A DNA stretch of 10,780 nt from Candidatus Hecatellales archaeon ex4484_218 (GCA_002254975.1 NJEB01000039.1:1-10780); one strand, 5' to 3'. Shown: positions 1 to 6,500, counted from the stretch's first letter. The notes: generated by a model from the letters alone, not told the origin. Translations and numbers: made by a program.

Positions 1-1
1 T

Positions 2-280
2 GAATTCATGTATTTTTTAACTTTGATGGAAGCTGAAGCTTGGAAAAACGGTAGTCATGTCGAGGCATACAAGTATTTGGAAGCTGAAGATGAATTTATG
101 TCTAAACATTTAGCTACATGGGTTTCTGATTTTCGTCAATGCGTAGAGAAAAATGGAAAAATCATTTTTTATAAGGCAGTTGCATGTGTTTTAGAAAGGT
201 TTGTTAAAATGGATTTAAAATTTATTCAATCCACCCTAAAAAAGAGAGAAAATTTTTTCAAACCTGAATTCTACAAATAA
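2..280 (+). CDS. TorD/DmsD-family chaperone, C-terminal part (cut by window edge)
   Basis: The frame is open to the left edge, so the ATG at base 8 is probably internal and the start lies outside the window. About 92 residues are visible. They are helix-rich and match the C-terminal half of TorD-type redox-enzyme maturation proteins: an EFMYFLTLMEAEA stretch, then an acidic linker, then HLATWVSDF (family pattern HLxPWxPxF), then a FYKAVACVLERFVKMD helix. Known family role: cytoplasmic chaperones that hold molybdopterin oxidoreductases, often by their twin-arginine leader, until the cofactor is inserted. The tatA-tatC-tatA genes directly downstream fit that role. The client enzyme is not in the window and is probably upstream. 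Assignment rests on motif memory in a divergent family, so moderate confidence. Confidence 0.68.
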   Translation, partial: EFMYFLTLMEAEAWKNGSHVEAYKYLEAEDEFMSKHLATWVSDFRQCVEKNGKIIFYKAVACVLERFVKMDLKFIQSTLKKRENFFKPEFYK

Positions 281-281
281 A

Positions 282-289
282 CTTTAAAT
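282..289 (+). promoter_or_regulatory. Possible box A (TATA) for tatA/tatC
   Basis: CTTTAAAT lies just after the TorD stop, about 36 bases before the tatA ATG. This spacing fits an archaeal TATA element with initiation near base 311. In such AT-rich DNA the match could be chance, so it is only a candidate. Confidence 0.3.
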
Positions 290-324
290 GTTTGATGGAT
301 TCATAACCTTTTTAGTGGTTAATA

Positions 325-597
325 ATGATAATCGGGCAAGAATGGATAATCATAGCGGTAATTGCTGTTATCCTAATTTTTGGTGCAAAAAAGCTTCCTG
401 AACTTGCTAGAAGTATAGGAAGAGCCAGAGGAGAATTTGAAAGGGGGAAAATAGAGGTTGAAAAAGAATTAAAAGAGGTTGAAACTTCAAAACCTACCAA
501 AGAAACTCTTATGAAGATTGCTAAGGATTTAGGTATAGAAACTGAGGGGAAAAGTGAAGAAGAAATTAGACAGGAAATAGCAAAAAAGGTTGGTTAG
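325..597 (+). CDS. tatA: Sec-independent translocase TatA, copy 1
   Basis: Ninety residues with canonical TatA architecture. A short N-terminus carries GQEW, then one membrane helix (about residues 8-19), the FG hinge at F19-G20, and the amphipathic helix AKKLPELARSIG (21-32). A charged coil follows. TatA oligomerises at the TatBC or TatC site to let folded twin-arginine substrates cross the membrane. The last 30 residues hold a mini-domain of the type IAKDLGIETEGK...EIRQEI that recurs almost unchanged in the second TatA at 1507-1806. The ATG start is preceded by TTAGTGGTT; the second copy has TTAGTGGTG at a similar place. Archaea generally lack a separate TatB, so one of the two copies could take that role (inference). 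Confidence 0.92.
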   Translation: MIIGQEWIIIAVIAVILIFGAKKLPELARSIGRARGEFERGKIEVEKELKEVETSKPTKETLMKIAKDLGIETEGKSEEEIRQEIAKKVG

Positions 598-650
598 ATA
601 GGCTGTAGACCTTCTTGGAACTTTTTAAGTTTATTTTTGGGAAATCTTTA

Positions 651-656
651 AGGTGA
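651..656 (+). promoter_or_regulatory. Shine-Dalgarno site deciding the tatC start
   Basis: AGGTGA, complementary to the archaeal 16S 3' end, sits five bases before GTG 662. It overlaps the earlier in-frame GTG at 653, which has no such site before it. This favours 662 as the tatC start. Confidence 0.55.
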
Positions 657-661
657 ATGCT

Positions 662-1447
662 GTGGCAGAAGAATCTAAAACACCAATTTTGGAACATATT
701 GAGGAGTTGAGGGTTAGGCTTATCTACATCATTGTTACTGTTGGAGTTATAGCGCTTTTTTGTTTTATGTTTAACATTAGAAAGGTAAGTTTTTCAGATT
801 ACTCTATCTACTATCCTTACCCAGATATATTTAACAGTATAGCAGCTACAGTTTATAGAAAGCTCCAAATAGACCTTTTGCCTGAAGGTGTAAAAATAAT
901 TCAAACAGCTCCAGCTCAAGCTATGTTAGCCCTTCTGTATATTTCACTTTTTCTTGGAGTTATCTTTGGAATGCCTATGATTGTTTACCAGATTGTTAAG
1001 TTTATTGCACCAGCTCTTTACCCTCATGAAAAAAGAATGATTCTAAGGATGATTTTACCTTCAACAGCCCTTTTTATTGGTGGATGTATCTTCTCCTATT
1101 ACCTGTTAACACCATTTACACTTTATTTTCTCTACAGGTATGGATTTGCTGCAGGAATCGTAACCTACCTAACGATGGATGAATTTATATCTTTTGTTGT
1201 ACTTTTTACATCAGCTTTTGGTTTAGCTTTTCAACTACCAATTATAATGTTTCTACTATCAAAGGCAAATATTGTTGAACCGAAATTTTGGAAGGACAAT
1301 TTTAGAATTGCTGTATTTATTATGTTTCTTTTTGGAGCTATTATAACTCCTGATGGTAGTGGTGTTACTATGTGTCTTGTTGCCTTACCTATGATTGGAT
1401 TATATGCTATAGGTTATCTTTTAATTACCCGAAATATAAGGGATTAA
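662..1447 (+). CDS. tatC: Sec-independent translocase TatC
   Basis: TatC is the twin-arginine signal-peptide receptor, with six membrane helices. The cytoplasmic N-terminus has HIEELRVRL (family HLxELRxR). The second helix region and the following loop carry VYQIVKFIAPALYPHEKR, keeping the Phe and Glu that are critical in E. coli TatC. The fourth-helix motif is FGLAFQLP, with Gln where E. coli has Glu170; Gln is a known natural variant. The first extracytoplasmic loop is long (roughly residues 40-85), as I recall for archaeal TatCs. Length is 261 residues from GTG 662, or 264 from GTG 653, normal for the family. A TATA-like CTTTTTAAG at 621-629 could start a separate transcript. The gene is sandwiched between two tatA genes. 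Confidence 0.95.
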   Translation: MAEESKTPILEHIEELRVRLIYIIVTVGVIALFCFMFNIRKVSFSDYSIYYPYPDIFNSIAATVYRKLQIDLLPEGVKIIQTAPAQAMLALLYISLFLGVIFGMPMIVYQIVKFIAPALYPHEKRMILRMILPSTALFIGGCIFSYYLLTPFTLYFLYRYGFAAGIVTYLTMDEFISFVVLFTSAFGLAFQLPIIMFLLSKANIVEPKFWKDNFRIAVFIMFLFGAIITPDGSGVTMCLVALPMIGLYAIGYLLITRNIRD

Positions 1448-1506
1448 TTAAGCAAAAGAAAAGTTGATAATTGGTCTACGTAAAAAAATATTAGTGGTGT
1501 AAAATT

Positions 1507-1806
1507 TTGGCTCAAATACTTGGACAAGAATGGCTTATTCTTATATTTATTGCAATCATACTACTTTTTGGAACAAAAAAACTACCTGAGCTTGCAAGAA
1601 GTTTGGGTAAAGCTAAAGGTGAATTTGAGAAGGGAAGAAGGGAAATTGAAAGGGAATTAAAAGAAGTATCAAAACCTATGAACCTTGGGTCCAGTGGTGA
1701 AGATTCCTTGTTAAAAATCGCTAAGGAACTTGGCATAAAAACTGAGGGAAAAACTGGGAAGGAAATTAGGGAAGAAATAATAAAAATGGTTAAGGAAAAA
1801 AGATGA
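1507..1806 (+). CDS. tatA: Sec-independent translocase TatA, copy 2
   Basis: Ninety-nine residues from a TTG start, with GGTG seven bases upstream. GQEW, a membrane helix at about 10-21, F21-G22, then TKKLPELARSLG (23-34) are canonical TatA. The amphipathic helix and the next stretch (GEFEKG...E.ELKEV) closely parallel copy 1. A short Ser/Gly-containing linker (MNLGSSGED) is the main insertion relative to copy 1. The C-terminal mini-domain LLKIAKELGIKTEGK...EIREEI matches that of copy 1. The similarity across the whole length points to tandem duplication around tatC rather than independent recruitment. Likely partners are TatC at 662-1447 and copy 1. Whether it acts as TatA or as a TatB-like subunit cannot be told from sequence. 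Confidence 0.92.
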   Translation: MAQILGQEWLILIFIAIILLFGTKKLPELARSLGKAKGEFEKGRREIERELKEVSKPMNLGSSGEDSLLKIAKELGIKTEGKTGKEIREEIIKMVKEKR

Positions 1807-1979
1807 TTTGACAAAATTAAGTTTACATGAGTTGGAGTTGCCAAAGATAATAGATTTTGGCTTATTTCTTAAATGTTTTACCAAAAAAGGTTTTGGTTGT
1901 TGGATGTAAACATTATTTCTGCGATTGTGGAGTATCCATGCAAATCTTTGTTTTCAGCTTTATCTCACCAATCCGGATT

Positions 1980-2010
1980 ATTTTTTAGCATTTTTTTTAA
2001 CCACTTTTTT
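1980..2010 (+). terminator. Candidate T-tract terminator after tatA copy 2
   Basis: Three clustered runs of six to eight T residues on the plus strand lie about 175-205 bases after tatA copy 2 and before the frhB promoter region. Archaeal RNA polymerase stops at such U-rich tracts without needing a hairpin. The distance from the gene allows a long 3' UTR that includes the two hairpins. Confidence 0.4.
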
Positions 2011-2085
2011 AGGTTGTTTTCCAATCTTTCTACAACATCCAATTTTAATGGTTGTATATTTTAGGGAAAATATTTTTATCTAAAA

Positions 2086-2095
2086 CTTAAAAATA
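2086..2095 (+). promoter_or_regulatory. Possible box A for the frhB-like gene
   Basis: CTTAAAAATA lies about 45 bases before the TTG start. It would place initiation near base 2115, leaving a short leader that contains the GAGGATGAT Shine-Dalgarno-like sequence (2123-2131). Confidence 0.3.
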
Positions 2096-2136
2096 AATTT
2101 GGGGTTTAAACCTAGTTTTTGTGAGGATGATGTTGT

Positions 2137-3216
2137 TTGTCAGAAGCAAAAACCGTTGTTAAACCTAAAATTTTTGGAACACTTCTAACAGAGGTTATTC
2201 GAAAAGATAGATGTTCAGGTTGTGGTGCATGTGTTTCTGTTTGTCCACCTGGCATTATCACCATGAAACCTGTTGCTGGAAAAGATGAGCAGCCAACCCT
2301 TTCAGGTAAATGTATCCTTTGTGAATACTGCTACTATCAGTGTCCATGGACTGAACCTCAACCTTCTGATATGGATGTTTTCGGTAGACCTAGAAGTGAA
2401 ACTGAGGAGATTGGTGTTGTTTTAGCTAGTTATTCTGCTAAAGCTACAAAAGATGAAATTTTGAAGGTTGCTAGTGATGGAGGGGTTGTAACAAGCCTAA
2501 TAGCCTATATGCTTCAAAATGGTTTAGCTGATGCTGCTGTTGTTTCTGGGTTGAGTGAAAAAGAAATTTGGAAACCTGAACCCAAAGTTGTTTTTAGTGT
2601 GGAGGAACTTTTGAAAACTGCTGGAACAAAGTATACTGTTAGTCCAACTTTGGTAGGTTTAAGTTCAGCTGTGGATGAATATGCAAAAAATAAGGTTGTA
2701 GTTGTTGGTACTCCATGTCAAATACGTGCAGTAAGAAAAATGCAGTTTTCTAGACATGGAGCTTACAAGTATGGTTCAAAAGTTACTTTAGCCATCGGTT
2801 TATTCTGTATGGAAAGTTTTTACTATGATAGGTTGATTAAAGAATATCTTTCCCAAAAAATTGACCTAAACAAAATTTCAAAGTTTTCCATCAGGAAGGG
2901 TAAGTTTATTGTTGAAGCTGGTGAAGCAAAGGTTGTTGATGTAGCCTTAGATGAGGTTAAGGCTTATGTTAGAGGTTCTTGTCATTTTTGTACAGATTTT
3001 ACAGCTGAATTAGCTGATATTTCTGTTGGTAGTGTTGGTTCTCCAGATGGTTGGTCAACAGTTTTAATTAGGTCGGTTAAGGCTAAAGATATTTTTGATG
3101 AAGCTGTTAATGCTGGATTTATTGAATGTAAACCATTAGACCAAGTAAAACCAGGATTAACTTCTGTTTTAAAACTTTCAAGATTTAAGAAGGAAAGAGC
3201 AAAGAAAACTGGTTAA
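2137..3216 (+). CDS. Coenzyme F420 hydrogenase/dehydrogenase beta subunit family protein (FrhB/FpoF-like)
   Basis: The 359-residue protein starts with a ferredoxin-type region: C26-C29-C32-C36 followed by P, and C59-C62-C65-C69 followed by P, predicted to hold two [4Fe-4S] clusters. The FrhB/FdhB N-terminal domain follows (SDGGVVTSLIAYML, about 112-125), then the C-terminal domain with GTPCQIRAVRKM (about 190-201), FCMESFYYDR and a RGSCHFCTDF segment with further Cys residues. This family binds FAD and moves electrons between F420 and iron-sulphur partners. Cytoplasmic location is expected, as there is no signal or membrane segment. FpoF-like F420H2:ferredoxin oxidoreductase is one option; an F420 module for a hydrogenase, formate dehydrogenase, sulphite reductase or glutamate synthase is another. 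No catalytic partner lies beside it, so the substrate is open. The TTG start follows a GAGGATGAT-like site. Confidence 0.85.
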   Translation: MSEAKTVVKPKIFGTLLTEVIRKDRCSGCGACVSVCPPGIITMKPVAGKDEQPTLSGKCILCEYCYYQCPWTEPQPSDMDVFGRPRSETEEIGVVLASYSAKATKDEILKVASDGGVVTSLIAYMLQNGLADAAVVSGLSEKEIWKPEPKVVFSVEELLKTAGTKYTVSPTLVGLSSAVDEYAKNKVVVVGTPCQIRAVRKMQFSRHGAYKYGSKVTLAIGLFCMESFYYDRLIKEYLSQKIDLNKISKFSIRKGKFIVEAGEAKVVDVALDEVKAYVRGSCHFCTDFTAELADISVGSVGSPDGWSTVLIRSVKAKDIFDEAVNAGFIECKPLDQVKPGLTSVLKLSRFKKERAKKTG

Positions 3217-3233
3217 ACAAGCTAAAATAAAAC

Positions 3234-3242
3234 TTATTTTTA
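3234..3242 (+). terminator. Candidate T-tract terminator after the frhB-like gene
   Basis: TTATTTTTA lies about 18 bases after the stop codon and before a new promoter-like element, consistent with archaeal U-tract termination. No hairpin is associated with it. Confidence 0.3.
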
Positions 3243-3291
3243 TTCAAACCTTAAATTTTAACCTATCCCTAAATTGTTTAAAAAATTAAAT

Positions 3292-3299
3292 TTTATAAT
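3292..3299 (+). promoter_or_regulatory. Likely box A for the rtcA-nadM pair
   Basis: TTTATAAT is close to the archaeal TATA consensus and has an A-rich stretch just before it (3279-3290), as a BRE would. It is 43 bases before the rtcA TTG and predicts initiation around 3320. The downstream GGGTTGA (3322-3328), six bases before TTG, would then sit at the very 5' end of the mRNA. Confidence 0.4.
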
Positions 3300-3334
3300 C
3301 CAAGACCATAAAACATTTTTTGGGTTGAGTTGGT

Positions 3335-4414
3335 TTGGAGGAAATCAGCATTGATGGAAGTATGTTGGAAGGTGGAGGTCAAATTCTTCGTACCTCTACT
3401 GCTTTATCAGCTTTAACTGGAAAACCATTAAAAGTTTTTAATGTTAGAGCTAAACGTAGCCCCCCTGGTCTTAGGATGCAACATATAACAGCTATTAGGT
3501 CTGTTGCTGCTTTGGTTGATGCTGAGACTGAAGGATTAAAAGTTGGTTCTAAAGAGATTAAGTTTATCCCTAGAACGATTAAAGGTGGAAGTTTTAGTTT
3601 TGATATTGGAACGGCTGGAAGTGTTACTTTGGTTCTTCAAGCTTTAACACCAGTTTCAGCTTATGCTCCCAAAAAAGTTTTTGTTGAAATTAAGGGTGGA
3701 ACAAACAATCAATGGGCACCGCCTATCGAATACATGCAACATGTATTTTTTCCAACCCTAAAACATATGGGGTTTGATGGTTCTGTTTCACTTGTTCGAA
3801 GAGGGTTTTATCCGAAAGGAGGGGGAATTGTTAGAGCTAGTCTTAATCCAGTTAAAATTTTAAACCCCATAAATTTAACTGGGAAACCTAAAGTTTTAAG
3901 AATTTGGGGTTTAGCTTATAGTTGTAGGTTGCCATCTCATATACCTCAAAGAATGGTTAAAAGTGTTGAAGAATTTTTAAGAAAAAAAGGTTTTACTGAG
4001 TTAAATCTTGAAATTGAAGACCTTCAACCTCAACATGGGAAATGTTCAATTGACCCTGGTTGTGGAATTATTCTTGTTGCTGAGTTGGAGAATGGTTTTA
4101 GAATAGGGGCTGATTGTTTGGGTGAACTAGGAAAACCAGCTGAAAAAGTTGGATTGGAAGCTGCATCCAGTCTTTATGAACAATTGGTTAGGGAAGCTAT
4201 GGTTGATTTTCATCTTGCTGACCAACTTATAATTTGGATAAGTTTAGCTGAAGGTGTTTCAACCTTTTATACGGCTAAGCTTACACTTCACACCTTAACA
4301 TCGATTGAGGTTTGCAAACAAATTTTGGGTGCTAAATTTAAGGTTGAAGGTGAACTAGGAAAACCAGCAACTATAACTTGTGAAGGGATAGGTTTAAAAA
4401 ACAAGTTTTTGTAG
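3335..4414 (+). CDS. rtcA: RNA 3'-terminal phosphate cyclase
   Basis: RtcA converts RNA 3'-phosphate ends to 2',3'-cyclic phosphates through enzyme-AMP and RNA-AMP intermediates. The start region has EGGGQILRTSTALSALTGKP and RSPPGLRMQH, both family hallmarks. GTAGSVTLVLQ (about 96-106), RRGFYPKGGG and HLADQLIIWISLAEG follow in the normal order. His319 in TLHTLTSI occupies the position of the adenylylated nucleophile (His309 in E. coli). At 359 residues the protein is slightly longer than E. coli RtcA (about 338). The TTG start gives an N-terminus (MEEISIDGSMLEGGGQ) that fits the family. nadM follows after 21 bases and is likely co-transcribed. A 20-base perfect repeat inside the gene is listed separately. 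Its biological role in archaea is not settled. Confidence 0.95.
   Translation: MEEISIDGSMLEGGGQILRTSTALSALTGKPLKVFNVRAKRSPPGLRMQHITAIRSVAALVDAETEGLKVGSKEIKFIPRTIKGGSFSFDIGTAGSVTLVLQALTPVSAYAPKKVFVEIKGGTNNQWAPPIEYMQHVFFPTLKHMGFDGSVSLVRRGFYPKGGGIVRASLNPVKILNPINLTGKPKVLRIWGLAYSCRLPSHIPQRMVKSVEEFLRKKGFTELNLEIEDLQPQHGKCSIDPGCGIILVAELENGFRIGADCLGELGKPAEKVGLEAASSLYEQLVREAMVDFHLADQLIIWISLAEGVSTFYTAKLTLHTLTSIEVCKQILGAKFKVEGELGKPATITCEGIGLKNKFL
4121..4368 (+). repeat. 20-base perfect direct repeat within rtcA
   Basis: GGTGAACTAGGAAAACCAGC occurs at 4121-4140 and 4349-4368, 228 bases apart, a multiple of three. Both copies are read in the same frame as GELGKPA, followed by EKVG in the first and TITCEG in the second. 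Each fits a motif expected at its place in RtcA, so the protein similarity alone may be coincidence. Identity at every third-codon position is more notable. Confidence 0.9.
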
Positions 4415-4435
4415 TTTTTTAGGAGATTTGGATGG

Positions 4436-4996
4436 TTGGTGGTTAGGCTGAAAAAATGGAAGGTTGGCTTATATATTGGTAGATTTCAACCAGTTCATAA
4501 GGGACATATTCATGCTATAAAATATGCCTTGGGTAAAGTTGAAGAATTAATTATTGGAATTGGTAGTGCTCAATCCAGCCATGACCTTGAAAATCCTTTT
4601 ACAGCAGGTGAAAGATTTACTATGCTTAGACTTGGTTTGGATGAAAACAATGTTGACAGAAATGTTTATTCTATTATCCCTATTCCAGATACTAAAGTTC
4701 ATAGCTTATGGGTTGCCCAGGTTGTTGCATACACTCCACATTTTGAGGTTGTTTTTACCAATGACCCATTAAGTAGTGAACTTTTTCTTGAAGCAGGATA
4801 CAATGTTGAAGGAATTCCTTATCTTAACAGGGAAATTTACAATGCAACCTATGTTAGAGAAAAAATTTTAAGTGGAGAAAACTGGGAGGACCTTGTACCT
4901 AAAAATGTTGTTGAATTTATTAAACAAATTAGAGGTGTTAAAAGAATTAGGGACCTTGCCAAAACAGATAATCCTTATAAAAAACCTAAAAAATAA
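4436..4996 (+). CDS. nadM: Nicotinamide-nucleotide adenylyltransferase, archaeal type (NadM)
   Basis: NadM joins NMN and ATP to give NAD+ and pyrophosphate. The nucleotidyltransferase signature GRFQPVHKGH is at residues 15-24, with the two catalytic His at 21 and 24. GSAQSSHDLENPFTAGER (about 43-60) is the archaeal NadM motif. YNATYVREKI near residue 140 stands in for the ISGTxIR-type ATP-binding motif. The 186-residue length is near the top of the archaeal range because of a basic C-terminal tail (KKPKK). The TTG start follows AGGAGAT at 4421-4427; GTG 4439 is an alternative one codon later. Its stop overlaps the converging gene at 4986-5789 by 11 bases. It is probably co-transcribed with rtcA. 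Confidence 0.93.
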   Translation: MVVRLKKWKVGLYIGRFQPVHKGHIHAIKYALGKVEELIIGIGSAQSSHDLENPFTAGERFTMLRLGLDENNVDRNVYSIIPIPDTKVHSLWVAQVVAYTPHFEVVFTNDPLSSELFLEAGYNVEGIPYLNREIYNATYVREKILSGENWEDLVPKNVVEFIKQIRGVKRIRDLAKTDNPYKKPKK

Positions 4997-5789
4997 AGGT
5001 TATTTTTGTTCCAGTTTTTACGTTTAAAGTTTTTGCTGCATTACCAAGGTTTTCTGAGATTTCTACAAAATTTCCACTTCCAACCAAAGCAAAAATTTCT
5101 CCTTTTAAAGCTTGAAAATAGGATTCTAGAAATCTAACTTTTAAAGGTTTGTTTTCCCCTAAAATTATTTGAAAACTTTTCCCGTAGGTTATGTTTTTTG
5201 TTTTTAAATGTTTTTGAGTAATGTTTGTTATAATATTTCCAAAATTATCTAGATGAATTATTTCACCAACAATTTTGTTTTTAAAAATTTTAGGTTTTAT
5301 GTAGGATGGTTTAACATAATCAAAAACTTCTTTACCAAAATTTTTTGGTGGAACACCTAAACTTAGATAGGCTGCTGCTGGTGCAAATATATCTCTACCA
5401 TGAAAAGTTTTTGAAATTTCTTTTAACATGTACCGCCTATTTTCTATTTGGTAAACATGGCTTACTCCAAGTTTTTCAGCAGCCAACATTAAAAGTCCAT
5501 TATCAGGTCCAACAAATAATGCTTTTAAGGTTTCAACAATTATAGGTTTTCTAGGTCCACCAACACCTGGGTCAACCACAGCAAGATGAATCGTTTTTTC
5601 AGGGAAATATTCTACTATTCTTGCTAAAATGTAAGCTCCCATTCGGATGTTGTAAGGTTCAATGTTGTGGCTTATATCTATAAGGGTAGCAGATGGATTA
5701 ATAGATAAAATTACAGCTTTCATTTCAGCAACATAAGAATCTACTAAACCAAAATCTGAAAGTAAAGTTATTATTGGATTTTTATACAT
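4986..5789 (-). CDS. SAM hydroxide adenosyltransferase (DUF62 family)
   Basis: This family cleaves S-adenosylmethionine to adenosine and methionine using water or hydroxide and is related to the fluorinase and chlorinase. The N-terminus has ITLLSDFGLVDSYVAEMK. VDPGVGGPRKPI contains D73 and R80, and FHGRDIFAP contains H130. This Asp-Arg-His set has nearly the spacing of the Pyrococcus horikoshii enzyme, so the hydroxide-type activity is favoured over halogenation. DNFGNIITN marks the C-terminal beta-barrel domain, where the SAM adenine binds between subunits. At 267 residues it is full length. ATG 5789 is the natural start. The gene is convergent with nadM and divergent from the aminotransferase remnant, across 56 bases. 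The physiological purpose of the reaction in archaea is unclear. Confidence 0.92.
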   Translation of the reverse strand: MYKNPIITLLSDFGLVDSYVAEMKAVILSINPSATLIDISHNIEPYNIRMGAYILARIVEYFPEKTIHLAVVDPGVGGPRKPIIVETLKALFVGPDNGLLMLAAEKLGVSHVYQIENRRYMLKEISKTFHGRDIFAPAAAYLSLGVPPKNFGKEVFDYVKPSYIKPKIFKNKIVGEIIHLDNFGNIITNITQKHLKTKNITYGKSFQIILGENKPLKVRFLESYFQALKGEIFALVGSGNFVEISENLGNAAKTLNVKTGTKITFIF

Positions 5790-5845
5790 TGCTTATCAAA
5801 ACCTTTATCATATTAAAATAGAATATTTTAGATTTCAAGTTTAGG
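5790..5845. promoter_or_regulatory. Divergent promoter region
   Basis: The 56 bases between the two divergent genes contain TTTATCATATTAAAATA (5804-5820) and AATATTTTAG (5822-5831). These could supply back-to-back TATA elements for the SAM enzyme (-) and the aminotransferase remnant (+). The exact elements cannot be fixed from one sequence. Confidence 0.35.
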
Positions 5846-6500
5846 GTGGGAAGATTTCGGTTGGAGAAAAATGATTTACTGTTGATGATTCCGGGTCCTA
5901 CTAATGTTCCACCAAGAATTATTAAAGCAATGTTAAAACCAATGATTAATCATCGTAGTCCAGAATTTCATAATCTATACAGAGAGATTCTTGAAGGTTT
6001 AAAGTATGCTTTTCAAACAAGGAATGATGTTTTTCCTTTAACATGTTCAGGAACTGGTGGGGTTGAATTTGCTGTTGGAAACATGATTGAGGGAGGAAGG
6101 TTTAGAAAATAGGATTTTAAGACATAAAATTTGTGCTGAAGCTCTTTACATGGCTTTTGAAGAAACCGGTTTAAAGATTGTTGCAGATAAAAAATTAAGG
6201 TCAAACACGGTGATTGTCCCCTACCTTCCACCAAACATTGATGGGGATAGATTTAAGGAAATTCTTAAGATAAATTATAGGGTTGCTGTAGCTGGTGGTG
6301 TTGGAAAACTTAAGGGTAAAACTTTTAGGATAGGTAGTATGGGAGTCGTTTCGAAACCTGAAATCCTAAAAACTGTTGAGGGTGTTCTTGGAAGTCTTTT
6401 AAAACTTGGTTACAACCCAAACCTAGGTCTTGAAGAAATTAGGCTAAAAGTTGAGGAAGTTTTTTCAAAGGTTAAGCTTCCGAAAATTTCTTTAGAATAA
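5846..6500 (+). pseudogene. Class V aminotransferase (alanine-glyoxylate type), internally deleted and frameshifted
   Basis: Two family-like pieces in different frames. The first, from GTG 5846 or more likely TTG 5861, reads LLLMIPGPTNVPPRI...INHRSPEF...LTCSGTGGVEFAVGNMIE, the N-terminal 80 or so residues of a serine-pyruvate/alanine-glyoxylate aminotransferase. It ends at a stop at 6110-6112. The second is joined at about 6086-6100 in another frame and begins REEGLENRILRH, the C-terminal domain, running through RSNTVIVPYLPP and FRIGSMG to the stop at 6500. The intact family is about 380 residues. Some 165-170 residues are missing between the pieces, including the aspartate that contacts PLP and the Schiff-base lysine, so no activity is expected. 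Both flanks remain well conserved, so the loss looks recent or is an assembly error. The tail overlaps coaBC by 29 bases, convergent. Confidence 0.88.

Larger units (their letters stand above)
1807..2136. other. 330-base gap: two small hairpins, T-tracts, no convincing gene
   Basis: No family-like reading frame is visible. Two inverted repeats are present. GCCAAA (1840-1845) pairs with TTTGGC (1856-1861) across a 10-base loop. ACCAAAA (1880-1886) pairs with TTTTGGT (1891-1897) across an AAGG loop. T-runs at 1980-1986, 1991-1998 and 2005-2010 are good candidates for archaeal U-tract termination of the tat transcript. The final 50 bases hold the putative frhB promoter. A 63-codon open frame at 1873-2064 (+) and a 25-codon one at 1965-2042 (-) have no recognisable motifs and are not called as genes. 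Confidence 0.5.

Noticed and set aside
312..500. Minus-strand open frame opposite tatA copy 1, and the similar one at 1512-1844 opposite copy 2
   Set aside because: They are antisense shadows of the two conserved tatA genes. Their similarity to each other only reflects similarity of the sense genes.
1878..2042. Minus-strand frame with one internal TGA, considered as a selenoprotein or degraded gene
   Set aside because: TTG 2042 to TGA 1965 gives only 25 residues without a ribosome site. Reading through the TGA adds 28 residues of no known family, and no selenocysteine-insertion context can be shown. Too short to support.
1873..2064. 63-codon open frame on the plus strand starting with ATG
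   Set aside because: The product is low-complexity, rich in Phe and Ser, has no recognisable motif and no Shine-Dalgarno site, and coincides with T-tracts. It looks like chance openness in T-rich DNA.
2123..2131. GAGGATGAT as a box C of a C/D small RNA
   Set aside because: No matching D, C' or D' boxes at suitable spacing were found, and the sequence is better explained as the ribosome site of the frhB-like gene.
5846..6500. Simple one-base frameshift (sequencing error) in an otherwise whole aminotransferase
   Set aside because: Correcting the frame still leaves about 165-170 residues missing between NMIE and REEGLENR, so a single indel cannot explain it.
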